Positions 34,668 through 46,330 of a stretch of DNA of 64,000 nt are shown here, piece by piece; position 1 is the stretch's first letter, and the number at the start of each line of letters is the position of its first letter. Below the pieces are notes generated by a model, which did not search any database, was not told the DNA's origin, and worked only from the letters and a program-made list of their open reading frames with translations. Position numbers and translations under genes: made by a program. Origin of the DNA: Xanthostigma xanthostigma (lineage: Eukaryota; Arthropoda; Insecta; Raphidioptera; Raphidiidae). The stretch is from positions 64,888,948 through 64,952,947 of the forward strand of contig OY754464.1 of the NCBI GenBank assembly GCA_963575645.1, read 5' to 3'.

Positions 34668-35200
34668 AGATTTGTATTCTGTACTGACTGTATCCGACCA
34701 CGCGTTGCTGTGGCTCAGTCTGGTTTGTATTTATTGGTGTTATGTTCAACAGATGGTGTCCCCGTTGCTTTAAAATATTTAGTATAGCATGTGTCCAACA
34801 GATAGCGTCTCGTTGGGGTGAAATATTTAGAGTAACGAGTGTTGTTTTAACGTTCAAAAGATGGTGTTCTGTTGCGGTAAAATATTTAGTGTGGTGTGTG
34901 TTGTTTTGACGTCCAACAGATGGCACTGTATTGCGCAGTTTTACAAAAAAAGCATTAAATAAACTATACCCATGAAATGAACGCTATGGTTAACGACACG
35001 TTGCTTTAACGTTCAACAGATGGCGCTGTTTGTCAAGGAAACTATGTTTTCATGTGTCACAGATCTGAAATATAGTTTAAAATATGTATATAAAAACACG
35101 CGCGTATTCAATGCAACGATATATTAGAATTTCAAAACAATCGGTGAAGAACTTTCGGAGATTTAAGAGTTTGTACAAACGCACATTACATTCTTATTTG
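34668..35200 (+). mobile_element. Shared-ends family, copy with AACAGATGG repeats
   Basis: Near the left end is CCGACCACGCGTTGCTGTGG then CTCAGTCTGG. The middle has repeated units of about 60 bp built on GT(T/C)CAACAGATGGCG(C)T and TAAAATATTTAG. The right part is ACACGCGCGTATTCAATGC and TCGGTGAAGAACTTTCGGAG. The same order, inverted, is at 38290-38735. Frames over the units on either strand are repeat artefacts. Confidence 0.75.
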
Positions 35201-35544
35201 GATGGATGTACCCTGTATGGTTCAATTAGCAATAAATTATTTTTATTTTTCTCGTGAATTGAAACTAAATAAAAATAACGTTCTGGATTCGGCAAAAATG
35301 ACATCATTAAAAATTATTTACAGAAAAATAAGTCTTAAAAAACTGTTTTTTTTGTCACAGTCATGAATCATTCTGTAGAAATAATAAACAGAAACTAGAA
35401 GTCTAGAGACATAAAGACAATGCCTAAAGGAGCTCTTTCAGTCAAACATCCTTCTCGATGTGACCCTACGGATTCAAAGTTAGTCTCCCTACTAGATTTT
35501 CCATTGACCTGCATAAACTAGTACTACCGTTGCAACTATCAATT

Positions 35545-35795
35545 TTACCATTCCAACCTACAAGCGAGGAATGGTACTAGTTTAGGTCGAAATTCACTTT
35601 TCAAGATTTTACAATATTTTTTCCTTTAGAGGTCCCCCGAATCCAAAAAACGTATTTTTGGTAAAACTCTGTGCGTCTGTTAGTCTGCTTGTCTGTGAAC
35701 ACGATACAGGTCAAACGGATGAGCGGATTGAAACCAAATTTTGGGAGGACGAAGAGCCCTATTGTTATTGGGGAAAATCGGTGCGTGCGCAGAAG
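35545..35795 (+). repeat. Dispersed repeat with AACACGATACAGGTC motif
   Basis: Landmarks CATTCCAACCTACAAGCGAG, GGTACTAGTTTAGGTCGAAA, CCGAATCCAAAAAACG and CACGATACAGGTCAAACGG recur, with drift, at 63185-63415 (plus) and 53450-53670 (minus). Non-coding dispersed family, class unknown. Confidence 0.7.
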
Positions 35796-36052
35796 AAACA
35801 TATGCTACAACGAAGTTTTTTTATATACTAATGGTATACTTTTCGTAACGACTTATTATTTTATTTATTTTTTCAAGAAAGTTTTGTTAAAAATTGTTTT
35901 TTGCAAACTTTATAGTTTTGGAAATATTTTGAAAATAAAAAAAAAACATCTGTCAGGAATAAATTAGTTAAGCATGGTTTGATTAATTTGTACATGACGT
36001 GGAATATATTATGTAGGTAACCATGGCAACGAATAGCAAATACCATATTGAA

Positions 36053-36600
36053 TACTAGCTATTATCCGCGTCACCTCACGCGATATCAGAAATTTTATTT
36101 TCTTAATCAAATGTCAATATTTTTGAAATTGAATGGTCCCGTCGCCCAATTGGCTGGAATTTTTTATTTGTTTTGTGTAGTGAGTAGATAACGCAGTGAT
36201 ATAGACGCGTACTAGATTCGCATTTTGGAAATGCTGGATTCGAATCCTGGAGTCGAAATCCATCGGTCTATTATAATTGGCTTTCCGTTCCGGATTCGCC
36301 CGCTTTAGCAACTGAATAATTAAGAGTAACAAATCTGTCATAATAATACTGTATCTCAGTTTAGCTAACGTGCATACATTTAGTAGGTACAGAGATTGCG
36401 TGCGCTATTCTGACTTGTTTTAAATTTTCACTCACTGCTCACTACCCTTTTTTCTTAGCGTATTAATACATAGCGTATGTTACTCGCAAAAATGTGAACT
36501 TTTAAGCAATGGAATAATTTTTCAAATTAGTTTAGTAGCTCTTGAGATTAGCCGTCACAAACAAACAAACAAACATGTAAATTTTCCTTTTTTATACGTT
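36053..36600 (+). mobile_element. Shared-ends family, copy with a SINE-like interior
   Basis: Head ACTAGCTATTATCCGCGTCA; tail GAGATTAGCCGTCACAAACA followed by AAC repeats and TTTTTATACG. The interior (about 36165-36340) holds a tRNA-like B box GGATTCGAATCCTGG preceded by ACTAGATTCGCAT, similar to the SINE head at 5.16 kb, suggesting an inserted or captured SINE. Confidence 0.5.
36173..36260 (+). mobile_element. tRNA-like SINE head (second type)
   Basis: GACGCGTACTAGATTCGCAT then GGATTCGAATCCTGG follows the spacing of the A-box/B-box region of copy 1 (ACACTAGACTCGCAT ... GGTTCGAATCCCGG). The following body differs from the 5.16 kb SINE, so it is a related but distinct SINE. Confidence 0.55.
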
Positions 36601-36609
36601 TAATATATC

Positions 36610-38005
36610 CTACATATTATTTGATTCTGAACGGCATATTGACTTTAGATGTAAAATATCCTCATTTGATTAGCATTGGAATCCAGTTATATTAAATCTG
36701 AAATATACTAAAAGCAGGCAGAATAACAATAAAACTAAATTAAATTTTAACGCAAATTATTGCATTTGTATCTTTCTATTTTGAATTAAGCGCAAAAATG
36801 CTCCTAGGTGTCATGGCGTCCGCTTGTGACGTTACGCGTAAATGACAACTGACATTAGATGATGTATTTATGGGTGTAGAGCTGTAGTGCGGAGGTATTT
36901 CGTAGATAGGTACATACATTTACATGATATGATTTATATTAAATATTTTTTGAAATGTAAGTACTTAGTAGTAAAAATACTATGGCTTTCATTAGCTGCG
37001 AGTTAATTAACCTCAAAAATAACACATGACATAAGTTATAAGATATCTCAAAACCACGAATCAACTAATTAAATCAACTACCTTATTAAATGGTGCAGAA
37101 GTGAATGATAGCAATAAAAATTCAAGCGATTAATTACTTCAAGTGTTTATATTCCCTTTGATTTACATAGGCGTGACGTCATTCGGTGTTTCAATTAAAA
37201 TAACCGATTGCAGTATTTTATACTTTTATTTTATTAAAAATCTTATTAATTTCAATGTTTATATTAACACTGTGTCATTTTTTAGAATCCATTCAACATA
37301 TATTTTTTTCTAAAACCATAATTTATTTTGATTCTTTTATACTGTCATCATGCCTATTGAGACTAGATCATTTTAATGTTAAGGAGTATTGAAAGTTTTT
37401 TTGTAAACCTAAGCCTACTAGTATGGTTTCTCGCGCCTCGAGATATCCATGTCAGAATATTGATCGAGATATCGCAAGCAACCTTACGACAGAAAATGGA
37501 ACAAATCAGAAGCTCGGAACGCCGGACGAGAATGGATGCCAACATGGTGAGAAACGGCAACTTCACTCTTGTGTCTCCTTTTTCTCTTTTAGATTATTTC
37601 ACAAATGATCAATATGAACTGAGCCTAAGAAAATAAACTAACAGACTGTAACTTGTAAAATTATATTCTGCACCAACTTCACAACTTGCAAGGTTATTAT
37701 AACTGCCAAAGTATTTTTTTATATTACTGTGTGTTTTATGACTATCTATAACAGTTCTATGCCAGTGCTATATAAAGTAAACTAATAACGACACAATTGG
37801 CTCGTACAGTTAATTGCTATTGTTTTTGATAACTTCGGCTTTTAATCATTTTTTTTTCTAAAATGATTTAGTTTCTGTCCTACTTTAATATTGTTCGGTT
37901 AAAAATGAAATATTCGAATAGGATCTTAAAATTATCAGGATTGCTAGAACATCAACTTTACAAAATTGTTGAAATGCCAGCTGTAGATAGATAGATAATA
38001 TATAA
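36610..38005. other. Mostly unrecognised; one weak exon candidate
   Basis: AT-rich DNA with a GC-richer island at 37425-37560 where two frames stay open and AACATG|GTGAGA (about 37545) looks like a splice donor. I recognise no domain in either frame. Evidence for a gene is weak. Confidence 0.2.
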
Positions 38006-38012
38006 ATTTATT

Positions 38013-38165
38013 TACAGTTAAACTTCGTTTATCCGGCCTTCGATCAATCGAGGCTCCGCGTTATCCGAGGCAACGGACTTATCCGAGCACTCCGCATTAA
38101 TTTAGGTGTATGCTAGGATAAAATCGAAAAACTCGGATAAAACGGATGCAGCCAATATAGGCGGA
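38013..38165. mobile_element. Pogo/Tigger-like MITE fragment
   Basis: TACAGTTAAACTTCGTTTAT then CCGGCC, followed by GTTATCCGAGG and TTATCCGAGC, resembles the ends of pogo-type elements (CAGTNRAACCTCGNTTATCCG). No matching opposite end or TA pair could be fixed. Degenerate. Confidence 0.45.
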
Positions 38166-38289
38166 AAACTTATTTTTCATAAACATAATTTTTATCAACG
38201 ACCTTTCAAAGTTCATTAGCTGAATATTTGTGTAGCAGGAAGATATTGGACCGATAGTGATATCTCGTTATTGGTATCGTAAAGTATGC

Positions 38290-38735
38290 AAATCTATATA
38301 CCTAAATAAAACTAGTAATCTCCTAAAGTTCTTCACCGATTGCTTTGAAATTTTGACACATCGTTGCAGTTGAATACGCGCGTGATATTATATATCTATT
38401 GTATAGAATATAGATGTAAAACGTGTGACAGGTGAGAGAATGCTATTATTAAAAACAGCGCCATCTGTCGGACGTTAAAGCAAGACACGTTATCTTAAAT
38501 ATTTTACGGCAACGGGAGCACCGTCTGTTGAATATAGCGCCGTATGTTGGACGTTGAAGCATGACTCGATATACTAAATATGTTTCCACGACGGGACGCC
38601 ATCTGGTGAACGTTAAAGCAACACACGCTAAATATTTTACGGCAACGGGAGCGCTATTTGTTGAACGTAACAGCAACACACGAAAACCAGACTGAGCCAC
38701 TGTACCGCGTGGCCGGGTACAGCTAGTGTTGAATA
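38290..38735 (-). mobile_element. Shared-ends family, minus-strand copy with AACAGATGG repeats
   Basis: Read on the minus strand it begins ACTAGCTGTACCCGGCCACG and CAGTGGCTCAGTCTGG, continues through 4-5 units of about 60 bp (ACGTTCAACAGATGGCG-type followed by CCGTAAAATATTTAG) and ends CGGTGAAGAACTTTAGGAG. The same elements in the same order are at 34668-35200. Confidence 0.75.
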
Positions 38736-39032
38736 AAACGATTTCACTGCAGAATTGAAATGTAGATAAAGACATTTTAGATAATTGCTTTGCGCTATGA
38801 AAGGATAAAAAGTATCCACGTAATCTTGTTAGCTGTTAAATTGGGCTATACCTCCGAAGAACATTGCCTTAATAATTAATTGGTTCAGGAGCCTCTTTAC
38901 TAAAAGAACGCTGAAACCGCATCACTGTCTCCTATATATTATCGGGTAACCCATCCACTTATTGAAACTATAATCTAGTCTTTTATAAACTATATTATTA
39001 CTTACTTTAAATACGAACTTTCCACGAGCTAA

Positions 39033-39530
39033 TCCTATATGGTCAGAGTGCCCGTCGGCAAAAATTTTATTGATACATACTCTCCCCAAACTTTGTATAT
39101 GGCTTCATTAGGCCTAGTCTGACACCTATTTCCTCTATGGCTTTTCTTGATTTTGGGGCGTTTTCCCTCTAAATTTTCCGAAAGATGTCGTTTTGACGAC
39201 ATGTAAAAAATTTATAGATACTGTTTGTTTTCTAATTGGATAGCTTAAAAATTTCAACCAAAACGCTAAAATAATGTTGTCTGACAAATAACATGAGCCA
39301 TTTAAAATGTCTGACACCTCGAATATGTCGAACATATTCGAGGTGTCAGACATTTTTTACATGTCGTCAAAACGACATCTTTCGAAAAGTTTAGAGGGAA
39401 AACGTCCCAAAATCAAGAAAAGTCATTAAGGAAATAGGTGTCAGACTAGGCCTAATGAAGCCATATACAAAGTTTGGGGAGAGTATGTATCAATAAAATT
39501 TTTGCCAACGGGCCACTCTGACTAATAGGA
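39033..39530. mobile_element. TAA-flanked foldback MITE (498 bp)
   Basis: Ends TCCTATATGGTCAGAGTG and, inverted, TCCTATTAGTCAGAGTG; flanks TAA (39030-39032) and TAA (39531-39533), consistent with a PIF/Harbinger-type duplication. The arms pair for about 170 bp (TGATACATACTCTCCCCAAA and complement), then a central unpaired zone, and then a second, perfect hairpin at 39304-39356. Confidence 0.8.
39304..39356. repeat. Perfect 25-bp hairpin, 3-nt loop
   Basis: Arms AAAATGTCTGACACCTCGAATATGT-type at 39304-39328 and 39332-39356 with loop CGA. It lies inside the foldback MITE but is asymmetrically placed, so it is an extra inverted duplication and not the centre of the main arms. Confidence 0.9.
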
Positions 39531-39543
39531 TAATTTCATATTA

Positions 39544-39620
39544 ACGATTCTCAACCGTCGGGTCGCGACCAATATTGGGTTGCGTTAAATTTTTTATGTC
39601 TCGAAAGAACTGTTAAAATG
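39544..39620. mobile_element. hAT end fragment
   Basis: GATTCTCAACCGTCGGGTCG then CGACC resembles the common hAT end CAGNGGTTCTCAACC(N)GTGGGTCGCGACC. It starts 10 bp after the preceding MITE. No right end found. Confidence 0.4.
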
Positions 39621-40439
39621 TCGAAATAAATTACAATTGGAATAGAAATATTATCTATTAAATGAAAAGAAAATACAAAAATATCTATAGATAGATATAG
39701 TAATATTTTATTTGCAATGTCAAAAAATTGGATACAAAAAGTCAGAATTACCAGTAAATACTCGTTGCTATCTGTCGGCCATAAGACGGGTCAAATCGCT
39801 AACGCTATCGCTGTCGTATCCGTGTATGTTCGGGCGCGTTAATGTCGAAAATTGTACCACTTACCCTAGACAGGTCGAAACCATTGCGCAAGTTACTGTA
39901 GTGTAAACGAACCTTACCTCATACATATATAAGATACATGTGTATGTTTCATTAGTGTATTCACAACACTAATTAATTCATACAGAGACGCCATTAGACA
40001 CTTTACAATCGCCCATTGCAGTCATTGTACGTCCGTCATTAAACCGTTATCCGACAGTACATTGCTGGCCGACACGACGTGTGGTAAACGTGTTGGGTGG
40101 TTTTTAGCGTGGTTTCTGTGTGTTGGCTTGTATCAACTTTCTCTTCTCTATGGTCACCACAAAGTAAAATCTCTATAGAGTTCAGGGCTTCAGAATCGTC
40201 CACAGATATATACCTAGATGAATGCTATCAACCCATCAGTTGTGTGTTCTATATCCTGATTTTACTAAATTTTTACTAAAAAGGATATTTATACCAAATA
40301 AGGAATAACTTAAAAAAACAGACAACACAAAAACAGGGTCAGAGTACAATAACTCGATGTGCAAAATATCCACTGGAAATCACAATTATTGTTTTCGTTA
40401 ACATATTATGACAATGTGATTAGCCGTTTTGAGTCCGGA

Positions 40440-40745
40440 AAATTGATTTCTCTAAAAAACGATAACGGGATGATGCCAATGCGAAGATGTTTTTTTTTTG
40501 CGCAGTGAAAAGAGGAAGGCATTTGGAGGGAATTCTTTAAAAAATAATTACGGGGTTGTGTCGATGCGATGGCGGTTTTTTTGGACAGTGAAAAGGGGAT
40601 GGCGTTTGGGATGAGTTCATTAAAAAGCAATTATTAGGTCGTGCCGATGCGATGGAGTTTTTTATAGCGGTGAAAATGGGGGGGGGGGGCGTTTGTGGAG
40701 AGTTTTTTAAAAAAACAATTATTACGGGGTCGTGTATACAAAGTG
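40440..40745. repeat. Tandem repeat, three units of about 88 bp
   Basis: Each unit has GATGCGATGG(C/A)G-type sequence, a T-run, (G/A)CAGTGAAAAGGGGA-type sequence, GGCGTTTGG-type sequence, an A-run and ATTATTACGGGGTCGTG-type sequence. An inverted, interrupted copy is at 46875-47110 and a related array at 21722-21872. An 11-G run occurs in unit 3. Minus-strand frames over this array (Pro/Ser/Lys-rich) are repeat artefacts. Confidence 0.8.
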
Positions 40746-40759
40746 AGATAGTAATACAG

Positions 40760-42495
40760 TAATTCTGCACCAGCTGACGTGTATATTTGATTTATGTTTG
40801 GATAGATTAAAAAAATGACAGCGAAAGACGAAAAGTAGTTCCATTTTTTTACGTATTCCTAAGGAAATTTGTGATTAATCCGCAAAACTTTTTGTTTGGA
40901 ACGTCAAAACTTAGCGTTTTCTATGACTCAAAAAAAGTCAAAAAGGCACATCGAGTTATCGTACTGGACCTCAAAAACAGATTATTGCACTACGTGGAAC
41001 TCGAATTCACGTCCCTGCGCAGCCGACCAATCCAACTTCTACATGTTGCTCGATATTACTACATACCAGTTTGACGTTTATTCATTAATTTTAAATATGC
41101 TGCCAATTAAATATTGATAGCTCTAGAATTTTTCAATCGTAATAATTTTCCTGAATTTTGAGATTTTTCTGAGCGATTATGTTGGTGATAATAGTGGGGT
41201 ACAGAAATTTTTCAAACGTTTTTTTTCGGAAAAGAAATATATTAACATATTATATTGTTGAATATACGATGTCTTTGAAAAAAAAAGTTTTTTTTTTTAA
41301 TTTTCCAATTAACCTCTAGAATCAAAATTCAACTTTTAACACTTCACGTCTGCATTTGGGCCACCACTCTCTATCTTTCAAATTTACAATTTTTACGTCA
41401 AATAATTTCAGAGAAAATCGCCTATGATAGGCGGACGGACGGACACCAAAGTGAAACCAAAAGTGTTCGATTTTACACGTAACTGAAAAAAAATACAGAT
41501 ATTTAGTTGTTTTTAATTTTAAATTAAATCCAAAACTAAACATTCGAAAGAAATTACAATTTCTTTCTTAATTGAGTTTGGAAATTTATGAATTTGACTA
41601 CGTAAAAGTTGGTCGCCTATGTGATTTCAGAAGTTTATTGTCGACAAGGAAAGGCTTTATTTCACTGAACACAAACCATAAAAATTTTAGTTTTTCACAA
41701 AAAGCTAAACAGCAGATTTTTTCTCACTTGTGGCATTGTTGGTCTATGATGTCCATAGTATATGGTGTTCTGTCAGTTTACAATCCTTGCATTCTCTCTG
41801 TCTGCATGTATTCTCTGTGGATTCATGTGGTAATATGTTAATTAAAACACGGTTGTTCAGTTTTGTTGGGTAAAGAGCATAATATTTTGAAGGTGTTATA
41901 TAAACATTTTGATGATGGTCTCCAATCTACGAAAGTCATTTTATTTATAACTTTATTGAACGACTTTTTTATTTCGCATTGTTTAACTTTTTTATATATA
42001 GACACTTTTTAATTAATATATATTTAATAAAACTATAACTAGCCCAAACCGAGATTTCGTTCGCGTTGTCCCACAACATCCTGATATAGCGGAAAATCTT
42101 GATTATTCTATAGGGTAGGTTTGAAATATTTTTTAACTTGATGCGGCATTTAAAATCATACGAAGTATCTGCGGTGTATAAAGTTAACATAGTCTAGTTC
42201 ACATGTCCCTTTTTCATGAATTCCAGCCCTCCTTCATCGAAAATTGTGATCATCGTGCCATTCGATTCGGAATGACACCTAGAAACTTTTTGAACAGATT
42301 GAAGTGAAAAAAACAATTAAATAAATTTTTTTTTTTTAATTAAAATTGAACACCAAAATTTTGCGTCATTTTTTTCAAAACTACCTTCCAAAACCTCATT
42401 ACCTATATCTCTTTCATTTTTAATAAAAAAATGTTTTAATTGTAAACTTTACACCTCCTAAAAAATTCTAAAAAAAACGTTCATTTTGAGTGCGT
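40760..42495. other. No gene recognised; one tRNA-like antisense stretch
   Basis: At about 40985-41035 the reverse strand reads GGTCGGCTGCGCAGGGACGT then ATTCGAGTTCCACG, a weak tRNA-like A/B-box pair after an A-rich stretch, possibly an old SINE. The remaining DNA is AT-rich; short frames have no recognised domain. Confidence 0.3.
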
Positions 42496-42499
42496 TCTA

Positions 42500-42578
42500 A
42501 AAATGTGTTCCCTCAATTTTCATTATTTTCCAAGGAACATTTTTTGAGTTCCCGTGGAATACAGTTTGGGAATCTCTG
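42500..42578. mobile_element. hAT right-end fragment
   Basis: Read inward: CAGAGATTCCCAAACTGTAT then TCCACGGGAACTC, a typical hAT end. The corresponding left end was not found, so boundaries and target duplication are unknown. Confidence 0.45.
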
Positions 42579-42685
42579 CCTCAGTTGATTTTAAAGAAAA
42601 ACATTCCTGCAGACGGGCATTCGTTTGTTACGGAAACGCAGCTGTCTGAGGATTTTTGTGTTTTTATTTCTACGAAATTTATAGT

Positions 42686-43110
42686 TTAAGCTAGCGGTCC
42701 GACCTGGTTTCACCCGAGTGCGATAGATATAATTCTGCAAAATGTATTTCTTTTGCGGCCCGGCGTCTGAACTAATAATTTTGAGCAAATTCTGCCAAAT
42801 TTGCTTCTAAACTAATAGCTTTGAGCGAGTTCTAACAGATGTCGCTACTTGGTATGAAAACAGTTTTTTTTTTGTTTGCTTCGGAACTAATAGCTTTGAG
42901 TAATTTCTATCAGATGTCGTTACATGTTACTAAAACGGTTTTTGAGAAAACATCGTAATTTAGTGCAATATTTTTAATAAAAACTATCCTATAGCGTAAG
43001 TTTCACCAAACAAGACACATTTACAAAATTTCATTAAAATCGATTCAGTTGCTTCGGAGATTAGCGCAGCCAAAATTGTGACACGAGAATTGTATATATA
43101 TAGACAGATA
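42686..43110 (+). mobile_element. Shared-ends family, copy with ACTAATAGCTTTGAG repeats
   Basis: Head CTAGCGGTCCGACCTGGTTT then CACCCGAGTG; tail GGAGATTAGCGCAGCC ... TTGTATATATATAGAC. Three interior units of about 40-75 bp carry ACTAATA(A/G)(T/C)TTTGAG followed by TTCTAYCAGATGTCG. Same ends as 47161-47925 but a different interior. Confidence 0.7.
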
Positions 43111-43892
43111 GGTGGATAGATGTAACTGAAATTTGATAAAAGGTTCAAGAATTACGGAGGAATGGACTTATAGACACAACCACGCTGTACATTTTTATTA
43201 TAATTAGTACCTGCCTAGGTATTGACAATATTTTCGTAAATGTTATGCTTGAATATCACTGTTATATTATAACAATGTCAAATGACATTAATTATTTCAT
43301 AATTGTTTTCATCAAAAATTAATTACCTAATTACTATAAACAAACTCTATTATTATTTAAAAATTAAATATTCATCCATCTGTAATTAAAAGCAAATTTA
43401 TAAACGCTTTATCCAATTATTAGTTTTTTTTAATGTATTGCCGTTGGATATCAGAAGTGTATTGCAAATGAAAAAGTACGATATTGCTTTTCAAATTTGT
43501 TTCCAGCATTATGTTAAATTGTTTTGATGAAACAAAAATTGCCTTGAGGTCTGAACACGAATTTTATTTTTTCGGTTTCGGAATATCTAAATCATCGCTT
43601 ACACTATATTCAGTCAAGCTGATCGGAAATCAACTTATTTAGTTTCTTACGAGCAGTTGACATGTGAAAAAGCACCTTTCTTTACGTTTTGCAGGTAATA
43701 CAATCAGACTGTGATATTATCTCGGACACGATCTATCGAACTTATCACCATTTTTCCATTTCCTTGCGGAGCATAAGTGAAAAATGACAGGAAAGAAAAG
43801 AAAATATATTTTCATTTGAGCAAAATTTATGACTAGAGTGAAACTTACTAACGCAAAATCTATATACACGTTCGGAAATTTTTTAGATAGTA

Positions 43893-44452
43893 ATTTGGAA
43901 CTTCAGTTTGTAAATGGGCAGGCAAACAATGATCTAGTCGGCGATCTGGAAATACAGTTTGTAAATGGGCAAACTCCGTCCGGCAAACAGCGATTATAGT
44001 TATATTAGCGGTTTGGAATGTCAGTTTGTAAGTGGACAAAGCTATGTAGTTTGGCCGGCAAATAGTGATTCTAATCAGTGGTCAGGAGCTCCATTTTCTA
44101 AGTGGGCAAACGCCGCCCGGAAAATAGTAGTTGTAGTCTTATTAGCGATCTAGAACGTCAGTTTGCAAATCGGAAAAGCTATACAGTTTGGTCGACAAGA
44201 AGTGATTCTAGTCGGCAATCTGGGACTCCAATTTGTAAGTGGACAAACACCGTCCTGAAAATAGTCATTGTGGTTATATAAGCGATCTAGAATGTCAGTT
44301 TGTAAGGGAGCTAAGCTATGCAGTTCGTTCGGTAAACAGTGATTCTAGCCAGCGATCTGGAACATCAGTTTGTAAGTGGGCAAGCGTCACCCGACAGACA
44401 AGGATTCTAGTAAGTATATCGACAATTGGGAATGTCAATTTGTAAATAAGCA
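43893..44452. repeat. Minisatellite with higher-order structure (about 135-bp unit)
   Basis: Alternating subunits of about 65-70 bp: one with GGCGATCTGGAACNTCAGTTTGTAAG-type plus GGGCAAACNCCGTCCGG, the other with AGCGATCTAGAATGTCAG plus AAAGCTATGCAGTTTGG. About four double units run from 43893 until the truncated MITE at 44452. Frames over the array are artefacts. Confidence 0.85.
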
Positions 44453-44938
44453 AAATATCAAGTAGAAAAGTTAGTTGAAGAATAAATATACACTGCACTA
44501 TACCCCTTGCTCTTTTTGTTAAATATTTGGAAGTTCACCTAAAAGTCCGACCGACGGCGTTAGTGTTAACGTCAAAAAAAAGTTTCACAAAATAATAATG
44601 TCTTATCCTAACCCAGTTGCACAAAAAACTTGCACTAACTTTAATGTTTTCTAACGATACACTTCACAAATGCTTAATAAACAACATATAAATAAATTCA
44701 CAAGGGCAAACTGTATAGATATAATACTCCACGTTTATAGGTTAGGTATTATGATCTATGTGGCGGCTATTATTATTTTATCAGACGAATAAATATTTAT
44801 ACCCTCCAATAGATTTATACCTGCAGTAAACATAATTATGTTTTGGTGAATTGAATTATCACTATTTATCGGAGGAATAGCTACCTGAAGAGTAAATGAA
44901 CCGAATAAATAACTACTTACGTTCGGTGAATATGGCCA
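44452..44938. mobile_element. PIF/Harbinger-like MITE, truncated inverted copy
   Basis: Reverse complement of the 24117 copy for most of its length, ending GTTCGGTGAATATGGCCA then TAT. Its other end is cut off at the minisatellite, near AATAAGCAAAATATCAAG. Confidence 0.75.
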
Positions 44939-45439
44939 TATCTTTACAATGACATTATGTTTTTCATTGCTAACGTCACACTGTTATTCAACAGAAATGT
45001 TAAGCGCCTGAGCTCGCATGACATTCGAAAAAATAATTAAAATATTATTAGCCCGAGACTGAAATTGAAATTACCAAGTTTTTTACCAATGAATTCCAGT
45101 TTTGAAAATATTATTATGACACTAATAGCATCTATATTTAGAATCCAGAAGTGATTTGTATGTGTTTTTTTCATGTTGGTAATTGGTATCTGATTGAGCT
45201 CACACCCTGTGGTAAACAACTGCTAGAGCACAGTTGGCACACAGCAGGACGTCCTCATTGGCTAAGACGACTTGAATTATGTTCGCTATACAATATTTTT
45301 ACAAAGCCGGCCGATATTAAAGAAACTTGAATAATGTATATATTTGTAGGTTGTATACAACAAAAATACACAAGCTGTAAATACGACAGGGTTGTCCATT
45401 CAAAAAGCAGTACATTAATTACAACTGTGGTTATAACGG

Positions 45440-46030
45440 TTAATATTTTTTTGCATCGCCCCCTATATATTCAAAGCAATGGCACGTCAATCCGGTGTCG
45501 GAGAGGCAACCGGATGGCGAGTGGTAATCTGGGCCTTTGAGTGGTACAGAGCACCCTGGTAGCGGCCAAAGTGACCCCAAATGGACAGAGGCGGCGATAT
45601 GGGGGTGGGGCAAAATCGAAAAATGTTTAAAAGGCAACCGGATAAAAATGCGGTTGCATTGAAGGAAATACCCTAATTATATAATAAATTTTTTTTGCCA
45701 GCCGAAACACGCGGCCGCGGGCCGTTTTTGCACTAGCGAATAAAAAAAAAGAAAAAAAAACTGAAAAGGCAACCGCTTCAAAGTTAGTGAGCATACTTAT
45801 TGACACCACCAAACGTTGGAAAAAAAATTGCCATCCGATCCTGATGGGCAGTTTCGGAGAAACAACCCGTCGCCAAAAAACCCTTCTTTTCGATTTTTTC
45901 AACAATAAGTAAAAAAAACACTAAAAATTGTTCAAATCGGATGGCATTCGAAATTTATACTGTCCTAAGTACAAATAATAGTGTGTATCAATGCCATCCG
46001 ATTTCGATTAAATTTACCCCTATTTAGCCA
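45440..46030. other. GC-richer block with GGCAACCGGAT / CCATCCGAT motifs
   Basis: Unlike its surroundings, this block is GC-rich in places (CACGCGGCCGCGGGCCG at 45706) and repeats GGCAACCG four times, with TGCCATCCGAT occurring in both orientations (about 45830, 45941, 45990). The inverted pair around 45935-46005 is a clear hairpin. It may be an element interior. No domain was recognised in any frame. Confidence 0.4.
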
Positions 46031-46084
46031 CCCCCAAAACTCAATAACAATAATGCCATACGCTGCATAAAATTGTTATTTTCT

Positions 46085-46330
46085 TGAGTACTATTTCTTG
46101 AGTACTATTAATTGTCAGACGGACTAATTTTGAGACACATCTTGCAACATTTTTCATTTATGTTCCGCTCCAATTAGTCGTAGCGTAATATTATATAGCC
46201 TATAGCCTTCCTCGATAAATGGGCTATCCAACAAAATTTTTTTTTTCATTTTAAACCAGTACTTTCTGAGATTAGCGCGTTCAAACAAACAAAAAAACAA
46301 ACTCTTCAGTTTTATATATTAGTATAGATA
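46085..46330 (+). mobile_element. Shared-ends family, tail fragment
   Basis: TCAGACGGACTAATTTTGAG, TGTTCCGCTCCAATTAGTCG, TAGCCTATAGCCTTCCTCGA, GAGATTAGCGCGTTCAAACA and TATATTAGTATAGATATA occur in the same order as at 47700-47925. At 46393-46425 a head-like GTTGCCCGCGCGTCCCC-type sequence lies in the opposite orientation. Confidence 0.75.

Noticed and set aside
34585..34926. 113-codon minus-strand frame with repeated TKYFT-type motifs
   Set aside because: Created by the 60-bp AACAGATGG tandem units of the shared-ends element.
36560..36590. CRISPR-like or telomere-like array from AAAC repeats
   Set aside because: Only a few simple units forming part of a dispersed element tail, as also at 47877-47893.
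38449..38775. 108-codon minus-strand frame
   Set aside because: Same tandem units in the inverted copy of the element.
40406..40770. Pro/Ser/Lys-rich minus-strand frames
   Set aside because: Produced by three copies of the 88-bp tandem repeat.
43965..44445. Plus-strand frames with repeated ECQFV and SDS motifs
   Set aside because: They follow the minisatellite period exactly.
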